Of a DNA stretch of 64,000 nt, positions 24,020-32,637 are shown piece by piece; positions within the stretch are counted from its first letter, which is position 1, and each line of letters begins with the position of its first letter. The position numbers were made by a program, and so were the translations under genes. The DNA lies in assembly GCA_900471515.1 (NCBI GenBank), contig UCFC01000018.1, forward strand, positions 108,902-172,901, read 5' to 3'. The DNA comes from Hyphomicrobiales bacterium (lineage in GTDB: Bacteria; Pseudomonadota; Alphaproteobacteria; Rhizobiales; Rhizobiaceae). Below the pieces are notes generated by a model that saw nothing but the letters and a program-made list of their open reading frames with translations, searched no databases and had not been told where the DNA came from.

Positions 24020-24783
24020 ATTTTCCACGGCGCCTTTCCGGAACTCCAGAGTTCTTCGAGCTGCTGGCGCTCGCGAAGCGTATCCATCGGCTGCCAGAAG
24101 CCGTTGTGGCGGAAGGCGGCCAGCTGCTTGTTCGCCGCCAGCCATTCCAGCGGGCCGGCTTCCCAGATCGTGTCGTCGCCCTCGATGAGATCGATGACGG
24201 AAGGATCGAGCACGAAGAAGCCGCCATTGACGCGCTGACCGTCGCCCTTCGGCTTCTCGATAAAGGCCGTGACCACGTCGTCTTCGATATTGGTGGCGCC
24301 GAAGCGGCCGGGCGGCGTTACCGCGCACATGGTTGCCTTGAGTCCGTGGCTGCGGTGGAAGGCGATTTCCGAAGCGATGTCGATATTGCCGACACCGTCG
24401 CCATAGGTCATGCAGAAAGGCTCGTCGGGATTGAGGTGATTGCGCACGCGCTTGAGGCGGCCGCCGGTCATGGAGTTCGTGCCGGTATCGACGACCGTCA
24501 CGCGCCAGTCCGGCTTGGAACTCTTGTGGTATTCGATCGCGTTGGTCGCAAGGTCGACCGTGATGTCGCTGTGGTGAAGGAACAGGTTTACGAAATATTC
24601 CTTCAGCATGTAGCCCTTGTAGCCGGCACAGATGATGAAGTCCTTCAGGCCGTGATGGGCGTATATGTTCATGATATGCCAGAGGATCGGCTTTTCGCCG
24701 ATCTCGACCAGGGGCTTGGGCCGCACGCTGGTCTCTTCGGCGAGGCGCGAACCAAGACCACCCGCCAGAATTACGACTTTCAT
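24010..24783 (-). CDS. rfbF: Glucose-1-phosphate cytidylyltransferase
   Basis: A 257-residue nucleotidyltransferase that makes CDP-glucose from CTP and glucose 1-phosphate. The N-terminal LAGGLGSRL and the Mg/phosphate-binding RPKPLVEIG are clear, as are MTYGDGVGNIDI and the C-terminal FWQPMDTLRE conserved in RfbF. The start at 24783 (MKVVILAGG) has GGAG at nine bases; the in-frame extension to 24861 is not supported. It is the first gene of the eight-gene minus-strand operon ending at 17917. Confidence 0.95.
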   Translation of the reverse strand: MKVVILAGGLGSRLAEETSVRPKPLVEIGEKPILWHIMNIYAHHGLKDFIICAGYKGYMLKEYFVNLFLHHSDITVDLATNAIEYHKSSKPDWRVTVVDTGTNSMTGGRLKRVRNHLNPDEPFCMTYGDGVGNIDIASEIAFHRSHGLKATMCAVTPPGRFGATNIEDDVVTAFIEKPKGDGQRVNGGFFVLDPSVIDLIEGDDTIWEAGPLEWLAANKQLAAFRHNGFWQPMDTLRERQQLEELWSSGKAPWKIWA

Positions 24784-25073
24784 TTCAAGCGAACTCCAAG
24801 CTCTCGAATAAAATTCACGGCCGCCGGCATCGCCTTGCAAATATGTCCGGTATGCGGGCAACGATCTCCAAGAAGCGGCACGGCAGTCACTTCATCGTGA
24901 AGCCGGTATCCGATTTCGTTCTTGTGCGAGGCTTGCTTCAGGCAGCGCGAAAACAGCCGCCGGCCGGCCGCTCATCGCCGGCCCGGCAGGGCGGCTTGTC
25001 GATAGTGTCTTGGAATTGCTTGCTGTTTGGCAACGCCGCGTATCCGCGTCGTGCGCCTATGATTTTTTAGGGG
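24784..25073. other. Gap upstream of rfbF containing the operon promoter region
   Basis: About 290 bases with no convincing gene. A 75-codon forward frame (24843-25070) has no ribosome site and a random-looking product. The sequence is GC-rich and repetitive in GCCGG between 24955 and 24990, and becomes AT-rich near 25055-25080 where the terminator of the small membrane protein gene lies. The promoter of the rfbF operon must lie here, but no confident -35/-10 pair was picked. Confidence 0.4.
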
Positions 25074-25098
25074 TAAGAAAAGCGTTCTCGGGGAACGC
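25074..25098 (-). terminator. Weak Rho-independent terminator after the 50-residue gene
   Basis: GCGTTC (25082-25087) pairs with GAACGC (25093-25098); on the minus strand the stem is followed by TTTTCTTAC. It begins a few bases past the stop of the small membrane-protein gene at 25104-25256. Confidence 0.55.
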
Positions 25099-25103
25099 GG
25101 AAT

Positions 25104-25256
25104 TCAAAGGATCCGGTCGATCTTCTTCTGGATATGCAGGTTGGGCATCAGGCCGGCCGTATGCGCGGCCCGATAGGCGTTGCGCGCAGCATCGAAGGTC
25201 ACGCCCCACATGATGGCGCTCAAAAGAAAAGCGATGATGTAGACCTGAATCCGCAT
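25104..25256 (-). CDS. Small single-pass membrane protein (50 residues), hypothetical
   Basis: The protein is MRIQVYIIAFLLSAIMWGVT followed by a mostly polar 30-residue tail (FDAARNAYRAAHTAGLMPN...). One membrane helix at about 4-20 with the tail probably outside or lumenal. The ribosome site before the ATG at 25256 is poor, but the codons look used and a terminator follows directly. It lies downstream of tRNA-Leu on the same strand. Family not recognised. The much longer in-frame reading (to 25715) passes through the tRNA and is rejected. Confidence 0.55.
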   Translation of the reverse strand: MRIQVYIIAFLLSAIMWGVTFDAARNAYRAAHTAGLMPNLHIQKKIDRIL

Positions 25257-25369
25257 GGAGCCATCGAAATGGAGCAAGTTGGCATTAATGTGGCGATTCT
25301 GAAGCAAGCCCGCTCCGGGGCGGTTCTCGACAGAAGCCATTGAAGAACAAGCTCTTTCGAGAAAGGAAA

Positions 25370-25454
25370 TGGTGCCCAGAAGAGGACTCGAACCTCCACG
25401 CCTCGCGGCACAGGTACCTGAAACCTGCGCGTCTACCAATTCCGCCATCTGGGC
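25370..25454 (-). tRNA. tRNA-Leu (anticodon CAG), CCA end encoded
   Basis: Read on the minus strand, GCCCAGA opens the acceptor stem and TCTGGGC closes it, followed by A and an encoded CCA (25372-25370). The D-arm contains GGCGGAATTGGTAGACGC, the anticodon arm CAGGT-TTCAGGT-ACCTG gives CAG, a long class II variable arm (GCCGCGAGGC) follows, and the T-arm has GGTTCGAGTCC. All fit tRNA-Leu reading CUG codons. Length 85 bases with CCA. Confidence 0.97.
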
Positions 25455-25620
25455 GACGGAGAGCCATGTAAGGGGGTGGCTCTTTGCTGTCAACAGGGTT
25501 TTTGAAGTTTTCCTGACAGTCTGTGAAAAAGCTTCGTGAGGTCCCGCTCGCTCCCCGCTGGCCGATGGATGGCGCGGCCCGATTTTCCACCTATATAGGG
25601 ATAGTGGAAAGGAACGTGCC

Positions 25621-26028
25621 ATGTTCGACCTTCGCCCCGTTCTCCTTGCCGGCCTGCTCGCCGCGGTGCCGCTGGCCGGCGCCAGTGCCGCCTCGCCGTC
25701 GCTTGGGCCTGTCAATACCCAATCAACGATTTGCGACTATCGAGGCTGCTTCGGTTTCGGTCCGCAGCAATGGCACCGTCCCGCCTATGTCCAGCCGAAT
25801 TTCCGCCCGCCGAATGCCGCCGGCCCGAAATACTATCAGCCGCCGGGAACCTTGCCGCCGAGGCTGACCTACGATCCGCCGCCGCTGCAGCGCGTGCAGC
25901 CCTCGGCGGAGAACCAGGCCCGCCATGTGGAATGGTGCCGCAACGAATACCGGTCCTACAATCCGCGCACGGATCGTTTCCTGACCTTCGAAGGCATCTA
26001 CAAGACCTGCCGTTCGCCCTATCGCTGA
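25621..26028 (+). CDS. BA14K family secreted protein
   Basis: A 135-residue protein with a signal peptide (MFDLRPVLLAGLLAAVPLAG, cleavage near ASA/AS at 23) and a proline-rich middle. The C-terminal signature HVEWCRNEYRSYNPRTDRF...TCRSPYR is diagnostic of the BA14K family, small antigens of Brucella and relatives proposed to bind lectins or glycans; their molecular role is not settled. AAGGAACGTGCC precedes the ATG. It is a single gene between tRNA-Leu and the SelW-like gene. Two Cys in the signature probably form a disulfide in the periplasm. Confidence 0.88.
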   Translation: MFDLRPVLLAGLLAAVPLAGASAASPSLGPVNTQSTICDYRGCFGFGPQQWHRPAYVQPNFRPPNAAGPKYYQPPGTLPPRLTYDPPPLQRVQPSAENQARHVEWCRNEYRSYNPRTDRFLTFEGIYKTCRSPYR

Positions 26029-26031
26029 GCG

Positions 26032-26325
26032 TCAGCTCTCCAGCGAGGCGCGGTCGGCATGGCCGAGATCGCGGTCGGGCTCGATGATGTCGCGCACCCG
26101 CTGTTTCAATTCCTTCGGCCCCGGAAAGCCGCCGTCGCGCTTGCGCTCCCAGATGAGCTCGCCATTGACCCGGATCTCGAAATTGCCGCCGGTGCCGGGA
26201 ATGAGCGCCACTTCGCCAAGGCTGTCGGTAAAGGTCTGCAGCAGTTCCTGCGCCATCCAGCCGGCGCGCAGCAGCCAATTGCATTGCGTGCAGTAGAGAA
26301 TGGTCACACGGGCTTTGTCGGTCAT
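26032..26325 (-). CDS. SelT/SelW/SelH (Rdx) family thioredoxin-like protein
   Basis: A 97-residue member of the Rdx family, which has a thioredoxin-like fold and a CxxC redox site. Here the site is YCTQCNW near residue 11, followed by LLRAGWMAQELLQTF and the conserved GTGGNFEIRVNGELIWERK with FPGPKELKQRVRD. Both positions are cysteine, not selenocysteine. GGGAG precedes the ATG at 26325. The stop lies three bases from the end of the converging BA14K gene. Biological role in bacteria is not established; redox function is inferred. Confidence 0.9.
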   Translation of the reverse strand: MTDKARVTILYCTQCNWLLRAGWMAQELLQTFTDSLGEVALIPGTGGNFEIRVNGELIWERKRDGGFPGPKELKQRVRDIIEPDRDLGHADRASLES

Positions 26326-26508
26326 GGCGGGCTCCCTTTTCTGCTGGATTTAGAGGCTTGCGGAAGGTGCCGCAATGCTTCCGCGGCCGAATCGGCGGGC
26401 GGAAAGTTCGGATTCAGTCTTTTTTGATAATTTTCCGTTAGCTATTCCGGATTGGTGTCTTCGCGGATGGGTGAAGCGCCCCGGTTGTTGTCTTGCGTCA
26501 CGGTGCTC

Positions 26509-27558
26509 ATGCGTTCCACGGCTGTTCCAGCGATCCTTCTTGCCTGCCTCGCTCTGGCGGGCTGCTCGTCGGCTTCCGGTCCGGAAAGTCTTTCGGCCGG
26601 CGTCACTCCGAAACTGTCGAAGGACATCACCGCTTCCGTAACCCCGCCGCCGGCATCCGTGCCGCAGGCCGCGGTTGCTGCGGACGAAACGGACGATACG
26701 ATGCCGCAGGCAAGCCTCGCCTGGGAAGCGCCTGTGCCGGAGCCGCGCGCCTTCTCGGCAATGACGCCTTCCGCCGTCTCGCAGCCCGGAATGCCGGTCC
26801 CGAGCGAACGTCCCGTGGAATTCGCCATGGCGGCCGCACCGGCCATCGAGCCGTCGACGCGTGGCCGCTCGCGCGTCTATGGTTACGGCTTCCGTGATGC
26901 CAAGCCGATCAACTTCGGCAAGATCTCGCCGCGCAAGCTGGCTGTCCACGGCGTCGATGTCTCGCGCTGGCAGGGGGATATCGACTGGGAGACGCTCAGA
27001 ACCCGCGGCGCAAACTTCGCCTTCATCAAGGCCACGGATGGCGGCGACCATCTGGACCCGATGTTCAGGACCAACTGGCGTCGCGCCAAGGAAGCCGGCA
27101 TCAAGCGCGGCGCCTATCACTTCTTCTACTGGTGCCGCACGGCCGGCGAACAGGCCGACTGGTTCATCCGCAACGTGCCGCGTGATCCCGATGCGCTGCC
27201 GCCGGTCATCGACGTGGAGTGGAACGGCGAATCGAGCTGCAAGGTAAAGCTCTCGCGCGCCCGCGTGCTGGAAAAGATGCAGGTCTTCATGGAGAAGATC
27301 GAGCGCTACTATGGCAAGCGCCCGATCATCTACACGGCCCCGGATTTCTATGCCGACAATCTCGAGGGCGCCTTCCCGAACTATCATTTCTGGCTGCGCG
27401 CGGTCGCCCAGCATCCGTCGAAAGTCTATCCGGGCCGCAAGTGGCTCTTCTGGCAATATTCCGGCTCGGGCCTGTCGCACGGCGTCGAAGGCCGGATCGA
27501 CCTCAATGTCTTCCGCGGCAGCGAGGAAGAATGGCACCGCTGGGTGGCGGGGCTTTAG
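26509..27558 (+). CDS. GH25 lysozyme-like lipoprotein
   Basis: A 349-residue protein whose C-terminal part (about 144-349) is a GH25 muramidase domain. It has HGVDVSRWQGDIDW with Asp150, and VIDVEWNG with Asp235 and Glu237, the acidic residues used for catalysis. The N-terminus MRSTAVPAILLACLALAGCS carries a lipobox (LAGC, Cys19), so the protein should be membrane-anchored and act on peptidoglycan in the periplasm. A disordered Pro/Ala-rich linker covers about 20-140. The start is uncertain: 26509 gives the best lipoprotein signal, but ATG 26467 and GTG 26452 are in frame. A hairpin terminator follows. Confidence 0.88.
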   Translation: MRSTAVPAILLACLALAGCSSASGPESLSAGVTPKLSKDITASVTPPPASVPQAAVAADETDDTMPQASLAWEAPVPEPRAFSAMTPSAVSQPGMPVPSERPVEFAMAAAPAIEPSTRGRSRVYGYGFRDAKPINFGKISPRKLAVHGVDVSRWQGDIDWETLRTRGANFAFIKATDGGDHLDPMFRTNWRRAKEAGIKRGAYHFFYWCRTAGEQADWFIRNVPRDPDALPPVIDVEWNGESSCKVKLSRARVLEKMQVFMEKIERYYGKRPIIYTAPDFYADNLEGAFPNYHFWLRAVAQHPSKVYPGRKWLFWQYSGSGLSHGVEGRIDLNVFRGSEEEWHRWVAGL

Positions 27559-27572
27559 GGAAATCGGAATCT

Positions 27573-27602
27573 GAAACGCGGTGCCGCCGGGCACCGCGTT
27601 TC
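27573..27602. terminator. Bidirectional terminator hairpin between GH25 and methyltransferase genes
   Basis: GAAACGCGGTGCC (27573-27585) pairs perfectly with GGCACCGCGTTTC (27590-27602) around GCCG. It sits in the 54-base gap between two converging genes and ends in short T-runs in both directions. Confidence 0.75.
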
Positions 27603-27612
27603 ATCGCAGGCG

Positions 27613-28689
27613 TCAGAGCCGTGCCTCGAGCACCAGGTTGAACGGTGTGGCCATTGCCCGGCGGAACCGTGTGAAGCCTGCCTTGCGGAAGATGTCAGCC
27701 AGCCGTTTCTCCCCCGCCTGCGCGCCGAGCACGATATGGCCGCCGTCGGAGATCGCATGGGCGCAGCAGATCGTCGTCGAGGCGGCGTAGTACATGCGTG
27801 CGACCGGTGAAATATTGTCGCTGACGGCGTCCTTTGCGTATGGCTCGACCAGCATGACCGTCCCGTCGCGGGCAATCGTCTTGGCCGCGTGTTTTGCGAC
27901 GGCCAACGGGTCGCCCATATCGTGCAGGCAGTCGAAGAAGCAGATGAGATCGTAGCCTGAGCCCGGATAGGTATCCGCCCGCGCGGTCTCGAACGTGACC
28001 TTCCGCGTCCCGCCTGCCTTGGCTGCAACCTGCCGAGCTTCTTCGAGCGATTGCGCATGCGAATCGAAGCCATGAAAACGCGAGGCTGGAAAGGCCTCGG
28101 CCATCAGTGCCGTCGAATGCCCGTGGCCGCAGCCGACATCGGCGACCAGCGCGCCGGCCTTCAGCTTTTCGACCACGCCATCGAGCGCCGGCAGCCATTC
28201 GGAGATGAGGCTTGCCTTATAGGCATTGCGATAGAGCGAGGCGACACCGCAATAAAGCCGCCCGTCATGGTCGCCCCAGGGGATGCCGGCTCCTGTGCGA
28301 AAGGCATCCAGCGCCTTGTCCTCGTCGGCCCACATCGACGCCGGGATTGCCCAGGCTGCCGCCAGGAAGACCGGGCTGTCCTCCTGTGCCAGCACCATCG
28401 CGTTTTCCGCCGGCAGTTGGTAGCTGTGGCTGGCACTGTCGTAGATCACATAGCCGCCCGCAACCTGCGAGCCCAGCCATTCACGGATGTAGCGCTCCGC
28501 GCATCCCGTGAGCGTCGCAAGCTGGCGCGAACTGACGGGACCGGCCTTTGCCATCGCCTTGTAGAGGCCGAGCCGGTGCCCGATGCTGACCATCACGCCG
28601 CCATAGCCGGCAGAGAGGTCGCCGATTGCCCGTGAGACGATGAGGTCGAGCCTGGCTGCATCGATCGTCCCGTGTCTTATCTGATCCAT
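27613..28689 (-). CDS. Class I SAM-dependent methyltransferase with winged-helix N-terminus
   Basis: A 358-residue small-molecule methyltransferase. The N-terminal 110 residues look like a winged-helix dimerisation domain (GPVSSRQLATLTGCAERYIR), as in plant-type O-methyltransferases and related bacterial enzymes. The SAM-binding motif VADVGCGHGHSTALMAE starts near residue 180. AGGAGAAGAAA precedes the ATG at 28689. The gene is divergent from a GlxA-type regulator that may control it. The substrate is not apparent, and no other pathway gene is adjacent. The long upstream extension (to 28875) is a shadow. Confidence 0.85.
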   Translation of the reverse strand: MDQIRHGTIDAARLDLIVSRAIGDLSAGYGGVMVSIGHRLGLYKAMAKAGPVSSRQLATLTGCAERYIREWLGSQVAGGYVIYDSASHSYQLPAENAMVLAQEDSPVFLAAAWAIPASMWADEDKALDAFRTGAGIPWGDHDGRLYCGVASLYRNAYKASLISEWLPALDGVVEKLKAGALVADVGCGHGHSTALMAEAFPASRFHGFDSHAQSLEEARQVAAKAGGTRKVTFETARADTYPGSGYDLICFFDCLHDMGDPLAVAKHAAKTIARDGTVMLVEPYAKDAVSDNISPVARMYYAASTTICCAHAISDGGHIVLGAQAGEKRLADIFRKAGFTRFRRAMATPFNLVLEARL

Positions 28690-28847
28690 TTTCTTCTCCT
28701 GTCGAAATATTCGGAATGCGAAATGAATGACAGGAGGCAAGGCCGGGCGGCAGAGCGGTATGGACCACAAGCGGGCCATTTGCGCCAATCTGCGCGTCGG
28801 TGTAGGCAGAAGGGCGAATGACGCGGCCGTTTCTTCCGGGGGATCAG

Positions 28848-29894
28848 ATGCAAACCGGTGCCGATCCAGCAGCATCCGACTCTCTTCATGTGAGCCTCGT
28901 GGCCATCCCCGAGGCGGTGGTCTCGACGCTCGGCGGCATTTTCGATGTCATGAACGCCTTCGCGGTCCTGCCGGCGGCGAGCGATGTCATCCGCGGCGGC
29001 GCGCCTTTTCGCGTGGAAATCGTCGGCGTCGCTGCCGAGCCGCTGGAGCTTGCGAGCCGGGTGCCGATCACCGTCCAGCGCAGCATCGCATCGCTCGACC
29101 ACACCGATATCATCATCGTCCCCTCCGTCCTGTTGCCGGCGGACGGGTGGAGAAAGGGGCGCTATCCTGAGCTGATCGCATGGGTCCGTGCCATGCATGC
29201 CCGCGGCGCGCTGATCTGTTCGGCCTGTTCAGGGCTCTTCCTGTTGGCCGAAACCGGGCTCTTCGACGGCATGGATGCCACCGTGCATTTCGGTTACGCC
29301 GATGCCTTCCGGGCAAGTTTTCCGCAGGTGCCCGTCCATCCGGAGCGCGTACTCGTCGTCTGCGGCAGGCGCGAGGAGTTGATCAGTTCCGGTGCCTCGA
29401 TGACCTGGCATGACCTTGTTCTCTACCTGATTGCACGCCATGCCGGCGCTTCGGCGGCGCAGGCGATCGCCCGCTTCTTTGCGCTGCAATGGCACCAGGA
29501 CGGGCTCGCCCCCTACATCGTCTTCGAGGGGCGCAGGGACCACGGCGATACCGCCATCCAGACTGCGCAGGAATGGATCTCCAGCCATTTTTCGGTCGCC
29601 AATCCCATCGAAGAGATGGTTCGCCGCGCCGGCCTGACGGAGCGAACCTTCAAGCGTCGCTTCACCCAGGCGACCGGTGTCAGCCCGATCGCCTACATAC
29701 AGCGCTTGAGAGTGGAGGACGCCAAACGGCGGCTGGAGCGCACCGATATGCCAGTCGACGAAATCAGCTGGCAGGTCGGCTATGAGGAGCCGGCCTTTTT
29801 CCGCCGGCTCTTCAAACGCATGACGGGCCTGGCGCCCGGCACCTATCGGCGCCGGTTTCGCATGCCCGATTATGCCCGGCCGGCAAAAGGCTGA
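28848..29894 (+). CDS. GlxA-type AraC family transcriptional regulator
   Basis: A 348-residue regulator with an N-terminal DJ-1/PfpI-like domain (about 10-190; ICSACSGLFLLAETGL holds the nucleophile-elbow Cys position) and a C-terminal AraC helix-turn-helix pair (about 240-340; MVRRAGLTERTFKRRFTQAT and VDEISWQVGYEEPAFFRRLF). GGGGGATCAG precedes the ATG at 28848. Proteins of this type (GlxA, CdhR, GbdR) sense amino acids or quaternary amines, but the ligand here is unknown. The divergent methyltransferase is the likely target. It converges on lepA with only five bases between stops. Confidence 0.9.
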   Translation: MQTGADPAASDSLHVSLVAIPEAVVSTLGGIFDVMNAFAVLPAASDVIRGGAPFRVEIVGVAAEPLELASRVPITVQRSIASLDHTDIIIVPSVLLPADGWRKGRYPELIAWVRAMHARGALICSACSGLFLLAETGLFDGMDATVHFGYADAFRASFPQVPVHPERVLVVCGRREELISSGASMTWHDLVLYLIARHAGASAAQAIARFFALQWHQDGLAPYIVFEGRRDHGDTAIQTAQEWISSHFSVANPIEEMVRRAGLTERTFKRRFTQATGVSPIAYIQRLRVEDAKRRLERTDMPVDEISWQVGYEEPAFFRRLFKRMTGLAPGTYRRRFRMPDYARPAKG

Positions 29895-29899
29895 AGGGC

Positions 29900-31732
29900 T
29901 TACTCGTCGCCCATCTTGAGCGCGGCGATAAACGCTTCCTGCGGGATCTCCACCTTGCCGAACTGGCGCATGCGCTTCTTGCCTTCCTTCTGCTTTTCCA
30001 GAAGTTTGCGCTTGCGGGTGGCGTCGCCGCCGTAGCACTTGGCCGTCACGTCCTTGCGCAGCGCCGAGATGGTTTCGCGGGCGATGACGTTGCTGCCGAT
30101 CGCGGCCTGGATCGGGATCTTGAACATGTGCTTCGGGATCAGCTCCTTCAGCCGCTCGCACATGTCGCGGCCGCGCTTTTCGGCGGCCGCACGGTGCACG
30201 AGCATCGAAAGCGCGTCGACCGGCTCGCCGTTGACGAGGATCGACATCTTCACGAGGTTGCCTTCGCGGTAGCCTTCCAGATGATAGTCGAAGGAGGCAT
30301 AGCCCTTGGAGATCGATTTCAGGCGGTCGTAGAAGTCGAAGACGACTTCGTTGAGCGGCAGCTCGTAAGTCACCATCGCGCGGGTGCCGACATAGGTCAG
30401 CTCGGTCTGGATGCCGCGCCGGTCCTGGCAGAGCTTCAGAATGCCGCCGAGATAATCGTCCGGCGTCATGATCGTCGCCTTGATCCACGGTTCGCGGATT
30501 TCGGCGATCTTGACGACATCGGGCATATCGGCCGGGTTGTGCAGCTCACGCTCGCTGCCGTCGGTCATGGTCAGCTGGTAGACGACCGATGGTGCGGTTG
30601 CGATGAGGTCGAGATCGAACTCGCGCTCCAGGCGCTCCTGGATGATTTCGAGATGCAGGAGGCCGAGGAAGCCGCAGCGGAAGCCGAAGCCGAGTGCGGC
30701 AGACGATTCCATTTCGAAGGAGAAGGATGCGTCGTTGAGGCGAAGCTTGCCCATCGCCGCGCGCAGGTCTTCGAAATCGGCCGCATCGACCGGAAACAGG
30801 CCGCAGAAGACGACCGGCTGCGCCGGCTTGAAGCCCGGCAGGGCCTGCGCCGTCGGGCGCTTGTCCTCGGTGATCGTATCGCCGACGCGGGTGTCGGCCA
30901 CCTCCTTGATCGAGGCGGTGATGAAGCCGATCTCGCCGGGGCCGAGGCTGTCCACATTGACCATCTTCGGCGTCAGCACGCCGACGCGTTCCACCTGATA
31001 TTTGGCGTCCGTGCCCATCATGCGGATCGTCTGGCCCTTGGAGAGCACGCCGTCGATGACGCGCACCAGGACCATGACGCCGAGATAGGTGTCGTACCAG
31101 CTGTCGACGAGCAGTGCCTTCAGCGGCGCCTTGTCGCCGCCCGGGCTCTTCGGCGCCGGCAGCTTGTGGACGATCGCTTCGAGCACGTCGGGAATGCCGA
31201 GGCCGGTCTTGGCCGAAATCAGCACGGCTTCGGACGCATCGATGCCGATCACTTCCTCGATCTGCTCCTTGATGCGGTCGGGTTCGGCCGCCGGCAGGTC
31301 GATCTTGTTGAGAACGGTGACGAGTTCGTGGTTGTTGTCGATCGCCTGATAGACGTTGGCGAGCGTCTGGGCTTCCACGCCCTGCGAGGCATCGACGACG
31401 AGCAGCGAACCTTCGCAGGCCGACAGCGAGCGTGAGACTTCGTAGGCGAAGTCCACGTGTCCGGGCGTGTCGATGAGGTTCAGCACATAGGTCTCGCCGT
31501 TATTCGCCTTGTAGTGCAGGCGAACGGTCTGGGCCTTGATGGTGATGCCGCGCTCGCGCTCGATATCCATATTGTCGAGCACCTGCTCGGACATCTCGCG
31601 CTCGGCAAGTCCGCCGGTCGTCTGGATCAGGCGGTCGGCAAGCGTCGATTTGCCGTGGTCGATATGGGCCACGATCGAGAAGTTGCGGATATGGGATAGC
31701 GGAGTCGTCGAATTGGTGCTCATGCGCGCCAT
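29900..31732 (-). CDS. lepA: Elongation factor 4 (LepA)
   Basis: A 610-residue translational GTPase that back-translocates or remodels stalled ribosomes. The G1 motif [17 protein letters not shown] (G3) and NKID (G4) are present; the LepA-specific C-terminal domain ends in basic [20 protein letters not shown]. Two ATGs, 31732 (MARMSTNS) and 31723 (MSTNSTT), are three codons apart; I kept the first because the form I recall from Agrobacterium begins the same way. Single gene on the minus strand. Confidence 0.96.
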   Translation of the reverse strand: MARMSTNSTTPLSHIRNFSIVAHIDHGKSTLADRLIQTTGGLAEREMSEQVLDNMDIERERGITIKAQTVRLHYKANNGETYVLNLIDTPGHVDFAYEVSRSLSACEGSLLVVDASQGVEAQTLANVYQAIDNNHELVTVLNKIDLPAAEPDRIKEQIEEVIGIDASEAVLISAKTGLGIPDVLEAIVHKLPAPKSPGGDKAPLKALLVDSWYDTYLGVMVLVRVIDGVLSKGQTIRMMGTDAKYQVERVGVLTPKMVNVDSLGPGEIGFITASIKEVADTRVGDTITEDKRPTAQALPGFKPAQPVVFCGLFPVDAADFEDLRAAMGKLRLNDASFSFEMESSAALGFGFRCGFLGLLHLEIIQERLEREFDLDLIATAPSVVYQLTMTDGSERELHNPADMPDVVKIAEIREPWIKATIMTPDDYLGGILKLCQDRRGIQTELTYVGTRAMVTYELPLNEVVFDFYDRLKSISKGYASFDYHLEGYREGNLVKMSILVNGEPVDALSMLVHRAAAEKRGRDMCERLKELIPKHMFKIPIQAAIGSNVIARETISALRKDVTAKCYGGDATRKRKLLEKQKEGKKRMRQFGKVEIPQEAFIAALKMGDE

Positions 31733-31808
31733 ATAGCAGCGCGCTCACCGCCCGCAAAGCGGTAATTATACCGGGGTTTACCCTATTTTGCGGACTGCCG
31801 GGCGCGGC

Positions 31809-32507
31809 TCAGACCGGCCACGTCTCCAGCCGCCAGGCCGAATCCCAGAACATCCATTCATATTGGGAGGCGCGCACGAAAGCGTCCATCATCTGCCGGC
31901 GCTCTGCCGGCGAGGCGGCGCGGGCGGCGATATCGGTCAGCGCGATCACCTCGCGGGCACCTGCGGCGAACTGCGGATCGCCATAGGTGTTGATCCAGGC
32001 CTGGAAGATATTGCCCTCGATCGCCGGCCGGCTCTTGATGCCTTCGCCGACATGCCAGTAGATCCAGAAGCAGGGCAGAATGGCCGAAAGCGCCACCGCA
32101 TAGGAGCTGTGATAGGCCGTTGCCAGCAGGAAATTCGTATAGGCAAAGCAGGAAGGCGAGGGCTCGGCACCCGTCACGTCGGCGCTCGAAATGCCGAACT
32201 GGGTGAGGAAGCCGGCATGCAGGCCCTGCTCGACGGTGATCGCCTTCTGGGCCGAGCCGAGGAAGCGCAGAACCTGGGCATTGTCGGGTGCCTTGGCGGC
32301 GACGATCGCCAGGCAGCGGGCATAGTGCTTCAGGTAGATCGCATCCTGCAGGATGTAGTGACGGAAAATCTCCGGCGGCAGCGTACCGTCCGAAAGCCGC
32401 TCCAGCAGCGGCAGCCGCTCGATCTCGGCCATGATGGGCTTGATCCGGTCCCAGGCGGCCGCCGTGAAGCTTTCCGTCGTTTCAGTTCCCTGCGTCATGC
32501 CGTCCAT
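31809..32507 (-). CDS. tenA: TenA family thiaminase II-like protein
   Basis: A 232-residue all-helical protein of the TenA family, which hydrolyses aminopyrimidines derived from damaged thiamine so they can be salvaged. The likely nucleophile is the Cys in EPSPSCFAYTNFLLATA and the C-terminal acid is the Glu in SQYEWMFWDSAW. GGAGAGCGAT precedes the ATG at 32507. The gene is divergent from an XRE-cupin regulator with 130 bases between the starts. No other thiamin gene is in the window, so salvage is by family inference. Confidence 0.88.
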   Translation of the reverse strand: MDGMTQGTETTESFTAAAWDRIKPIMAEIERLPLLERLSDGTLPPEIFRHYILQDAIYLKHYARCLAIVAAKAPDNAQVLRFLGSAQKAITVEQGLHAGFLTQFGISSADVTGAEPSPSCFAYTNFLLATAYHSSYAVALSAILPCFWIYWHVGEGIKSRPAIEGNIFQAWINTYGDPQFAAGAREVIALTDIAARAASPAERRQMMDAFVRASQYEWMFWDSAWRLETWPV

Positions 32508-32637
32508 ATCGCTCTCCGTTCCTGAATGCCGATGCCATATATCGGCGGCGCCATGGTGAAAGCAAGGCGGCTCGCGGGGGCTTGATTCCATCATCGGATC
32601 CTGTATTTCTCTTATAGTAGAATTTTGGGTTCGGATA

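Noticed and set aside
25257..25715. Long minus-strand frame extending the 50-residue membrane protein upstream
   Set aside because: It runs through the complete tRNA-Leu gene and would have no independent start or function.
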